From Bacteroidota bacterium (GTDB lineage Bacteria; Bacteroidota; Bacteroidia; Bacteroidales; VadinHA17), in assembly GCA_030611395.1 (NCBI GenBank), contig JAUWPX010000035.1, positions 1 to 9,095 of the forward strand: 9,095 nucleotides of DNA, written 5' to 3'. A program made the translations under genes and the position numbers. This document shows, one piece after another, positions 7,072-9,095 of this stretch (position 1 is the first letter of the stretch; each line of letters opens with the position of its first letter). The notes beneath the pieces are model-generated. The model was not told the origin of the DNA, searched no databases, and saw only the letters and a list, made by a program, of their open reading frames with translations.

Positions 7072-8405
7072 ACTAAAAGCTTTTCTGTCTTTACCAGGTA
7101 TATCTCCGCAGCTTTCTGTATTGAAAGGGATCTTTGTTCAAGTTTTTCCCTGATCTTGTCATTACACAGGTTACCCATACTTCCCTCATGGGTGTGATGG
7201 AGTTTTGTATCCGGAATAAAAGTACCATTTTCAATTTTTTCCGCAATCTGCCGGTAGGCCTCCCTGAAAGGTATTCCCCTGATCACCAGCTTATTTACCT
7301 CTTCAACACTAAACATATAGCGATACTTTTCCTGGTTAAGGTCTGGGGGAATAACCTGAATCTCCGGCAGTGCATGTATCATGATCTCAAGACAACCGGA
7401 AAGCTCCTCAAAACAATTCAGGTAGTCTTCCTTTATCAGTTGAAAATCCCTGTGATATCCCGATGGCAGGTTTGTTATTATCTGGGAAATTGCTACAGGC
7501 AGTGCCTGCAACTTGTTGCATTTTCCACGTACCAGTTCAAACAGGTCGGGATTTTTCTTGTGGGGCATAATGCTTGATCCTGTAGTCATGTTATCCGGGA
7601 ATTTGATAAATCCCATATCCTCACCCAGATATAAGCAAATATCGGTAGCCAATCTGGAGAGGGTCGAGGCAAGTGATGCCACAGCCTGTGCCGCAATCTT
7701 TTCCATTTTTCCACGTGTATTCATGGTATGCATCGAATTATAGCGAAGATCCCCGAAACCAAGCAGCCCGGATGTAAAGCTTCTGTCAATAGGAAATGAG
7801 GTGCCAAAACCGGCTGCAGAACCTAACGGACATTGATTTGAAATACGAAATGCAGCATCAAGCAGTATTAAATCATCAGCCATACTTTCAGCAAAACAGG
7901 CAAACCATAGTCCGAAAGAGGCAGGCATTGCCACCTGGAAATGTGTGTATCCCGGCAAAATTGTCTTTCGATGTTGCTCGCTCAGCAGTAGCAGCTCTTC
8001 AGAAAGTTTAACAGCCAGATGGGCAAGGTCTGCTATTTTATCTCTTGTAAAAAGATGGATATCCAGCAGAACCTGGTCATTTCTTGATCTTGCAGTATGA
8101 ATTTTTTTTCCCGTATCCCCTAACCTTGCTGTCAGCATCTTCTCAACCTGGCTATGAATATCCTCCACGCCCTGTTCTATAATAAGCTCTCCGGTAATGG
8201 ATTGCCGGTATAGTTCCTGCAAAGATATTTTCAGTTCCTCACCCTCTAACGGGCTTAACAAACCAATTTTCTCAAGCATTGCAGCATGAGCCAGGCTTCC
8301 GAGAATATCGTAAGGGGCAAGCAACAGATCCAGTTCACGGTCTTTACCAACCGTAAATTCTTCCATCCGTTTATCTGCCGGTTTTCCTTTATCCCATAAC
8401 TTCAT
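7068..8405 (-). CDS. argH: Argininosuccinate lyase
   Basis: ArgH splits argininosuccinate into arginine and fumarate, the last step of arginine synthesis, as a cytoplasmic homotetramer of the fumarase/aspartase superfamily. From the chosen start the protein has 445 residues, close to the family norm. Landmarks are MKLWDKGKPADKRMEEFTVG at the N-terminus, HTARSRNDQ (103-111), the catalytic His155 in GYTHFQ, the flexible signature loop GSSIMPHKKNPD (276-287) with the catalytic serine, and HEGSMGNL (406-413) near the end. The frame is open for another 57 codons upstream, but those overlap argE and look nothing like ArgH. The ATG at 8405 gives the correct N-terminus and forms an ATGA overlap with the argE stop, suggesting translational coupling. 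At the other end its TGA overlaps the ATG of the proA remnant. The C-terminus appears complete. Confidence 0.96.
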   Translation of the reverse strand: MKLWDKGKPADKRMEEFTVGKDRELDLLLAPYDILGSLAHAAMLEKIGLLSPLEGEELKISLQELYRQSITGELIIEQGVEDIHSQVEKMLTARLGDTGKKIHTARSRNDQVLLDIHLFTRDKIADLAHLAVKLSEELLLLSEQHRKTILPGYTHFQVAMPASFGLWFACFAESMADDLILLDAAFRISNQCPLGSAAGFGTSFPIDRSFTSGLLGFGDLRYNSMHTMNTRGKMEKIAAQAVASLASTLSRLATDICLYLGEDMGFIKFPDNMTTGSSIMPHKKNPDLFELVRGKCNKLQALPVAISQIITNLPSGYHRDFQLIKEDYLNCFEELSGCLEIMIHALPEIQVIPPDLNQEKYRYMFSVEEVNKLVIRGIPFREAYRQIAEKIENGTFIPDTKLHHTHEGSMGNLCNDKIREKLEQRSLSIQKAAEIYLVKTEKLLV

Positions 8406-9095
8406 GATAAAATCAGATTTTTTATAAGTGACACATAAGTATCTATACCTTTGTTTATCTCTTCGACAAGAATATATTCTCCGGCGGTATGTGAGCGGAG
8501 TGGATTTCCAGGACCGATTTTCACAGTTGGGAAATTCATTAGTGACTGGTCGGAAAGTGTATCGGAACCGAAACATTCAATACCCAGTTCCAGGGCACGG
8601 AGCACCACAGGATGATCTGCCGGTGCGGATGAGGAATTCAGCCTGAATGAGCGGCATTGAATATTTGAAGAGAGGTGTTCCTTTATGCACTGAAAAATTT
8701 CTTCATTAGAATACCGGTCATTACTGCGTACATCCAGAACGAAGGAGCAGTTTCCCGGAACAACATTATGAGCCTGTCCTGCTTCGATTTTAGTTACCTG
8801 CATCTTTACCTCTCCCAGCAGTGAAGACTTTTTGGGAAACCGGTAGTTTCTTATCCATTCAATGTCTTTCATCGCTTTATATATAGCATTGATACCACCA
8901 TTTCGTGCAGCATGAAAACTTTTGCCTTCTGCCAAACAATCGATAACCATCAGTCCTTTTTCAGCAATGGCCATTTTTATATCTGTAGGTTCACCAACAA
9001 TCCCCATGTGTACCGGAGAGATTTCCGGCAATAACAGTTCTATTCCGTTCTTCCCGGAGATCTCCTCCTCAGCGGAAACAGCAAAAACAAGATTG
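8402..9095 (-). CDS. argE: ArgE-type M20 family deacylase (acetylornithine/acylcitrulline deacetylase), C-terminal part
   Basis: This is a zinc-dependent M20/ArgE-DapE family amidohydrolase that removes the N-acyl group from an arginine-pathway intermediate. The 230 visible residues run off the right edge of the window. A TTG at 9031 is internal, because the family motif SAEEEISG lies just upstream of it and holds the general-base/metal Glu pair (fragment Glu10-Glu11). A second metal Glu is in GEPT (Glu35) and the final metal His is in SHTAGE (His202). The His and Asp ligands of the missing N-terminal ~120 residues lie outside the window. The dimerisation/lid domain lies between, including HAARNGGINAIYKA. 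Because it precedes argH with an ATGA overlap, an arginine role is much more likely than DapE. In some Bacteroidota the pathway uses N-succinyl or N-acetylcitrulline intermediates, so the exact acyl group and amino acid cannot be fixed here. Confidence 0.9.
   Translation of the reverse strand, partial: NLVFAVSAEEEISGKNGIELLLPEISPVHMGIVGEPTDIKMAIAEKGLMVIDCLAEGKSFHAARNGGINAIYKAMKDIEWIRNYRFPKKSSLLGEVKMQVTKIEAGQAHNVVPGNCSFVLDVRSNDRYSNEEIFQCIKEHLSSNIQCRSFRLNSSSAPADHPVVLRALELGIECFGSDTLSDQSLMNFPTVKIGPGNPLRSHTAGEYILVEEINKGIDTYVSLIKNLILS

Noticed and set aside
8406..8576. 57-codon upstream extension of the argH reading frame.
   Set aside because: It overlaps argE in another frame, has no ArgH similarity, and the ATG at 8405 gives the family N-terminus and an ATGA overlap.
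8402..9031. TTG at 9031 as the true argE start.
   Set aside because: The frame continues to the window edge, and the essential SAEEEISG metal-site motif lies upstream of that TTG.

Overview
The window looks like chromosomal DNA from a member of the Bacteroidota. It is AT-rich, its genes lack clear Shine-Dalgarno sites, and the intergenic DNA carries TTTG/TAnnTTTG-type promoter candidates. The LysA, aspartokinase, CarA and ArgE proteins also resemble the versions I know from that phylum, for example LysA ending in SDEL. This placement rests on recall of family sequences, not on a search. Every gene is a recognisable housekeeping or amino-acid biosynthesis gene. I see no phage, insertion sequence, CRISPR, rRNA or tRNA, and no previously undescribed multi-gene system.

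Left part (1-3091): the 3' end of a MacB/FtsX-type ABC transporter permease on the + strand converges on a minus-strand pair, rsmA (16S rRNA dimethyladenosine methyltransferase) followed by mgtE (Mg2+ channel/transporter). The permease and mgtE stop codons overlap. Middle (3092-4413): a 191-bp divergent intergenic region holds one promoter candidate for each direction, followed by carA (small subunit of carbamoyl-phosphate synthetase) on the + strand. No carB is adjacent. The end of carA overlaps the end of lysA by 6 bp.

Right part (4408-9095): a minus-strand run reads, in transcription order, argE (5' part cut off by the window), argH, a 35-codon remnant of proA, lysC (aspartokinase) and lysA (diaminopimelate decarboxylase). 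ArgE and ArgH perform late steps of arginine synthesis, and CarA on the opposite strand supplies carbamoyl phosphate to the same pathway. LysC and LysA are the first and last enzymes of the diaminopimelate/lysine route.

The most notable observation is the proA remnant at 6964-7071. It is an intact small frame encoding only the extreme C-terminus of glutamate-5-semialdehyde dehydrogenase. Its ATG overlaps the argH stop codon in an ATGA junction, like the argE/argH junction upstream. This suggests that a large internal in-frame deletion removed nearly all of a former proA from an arginine/proline cluster.
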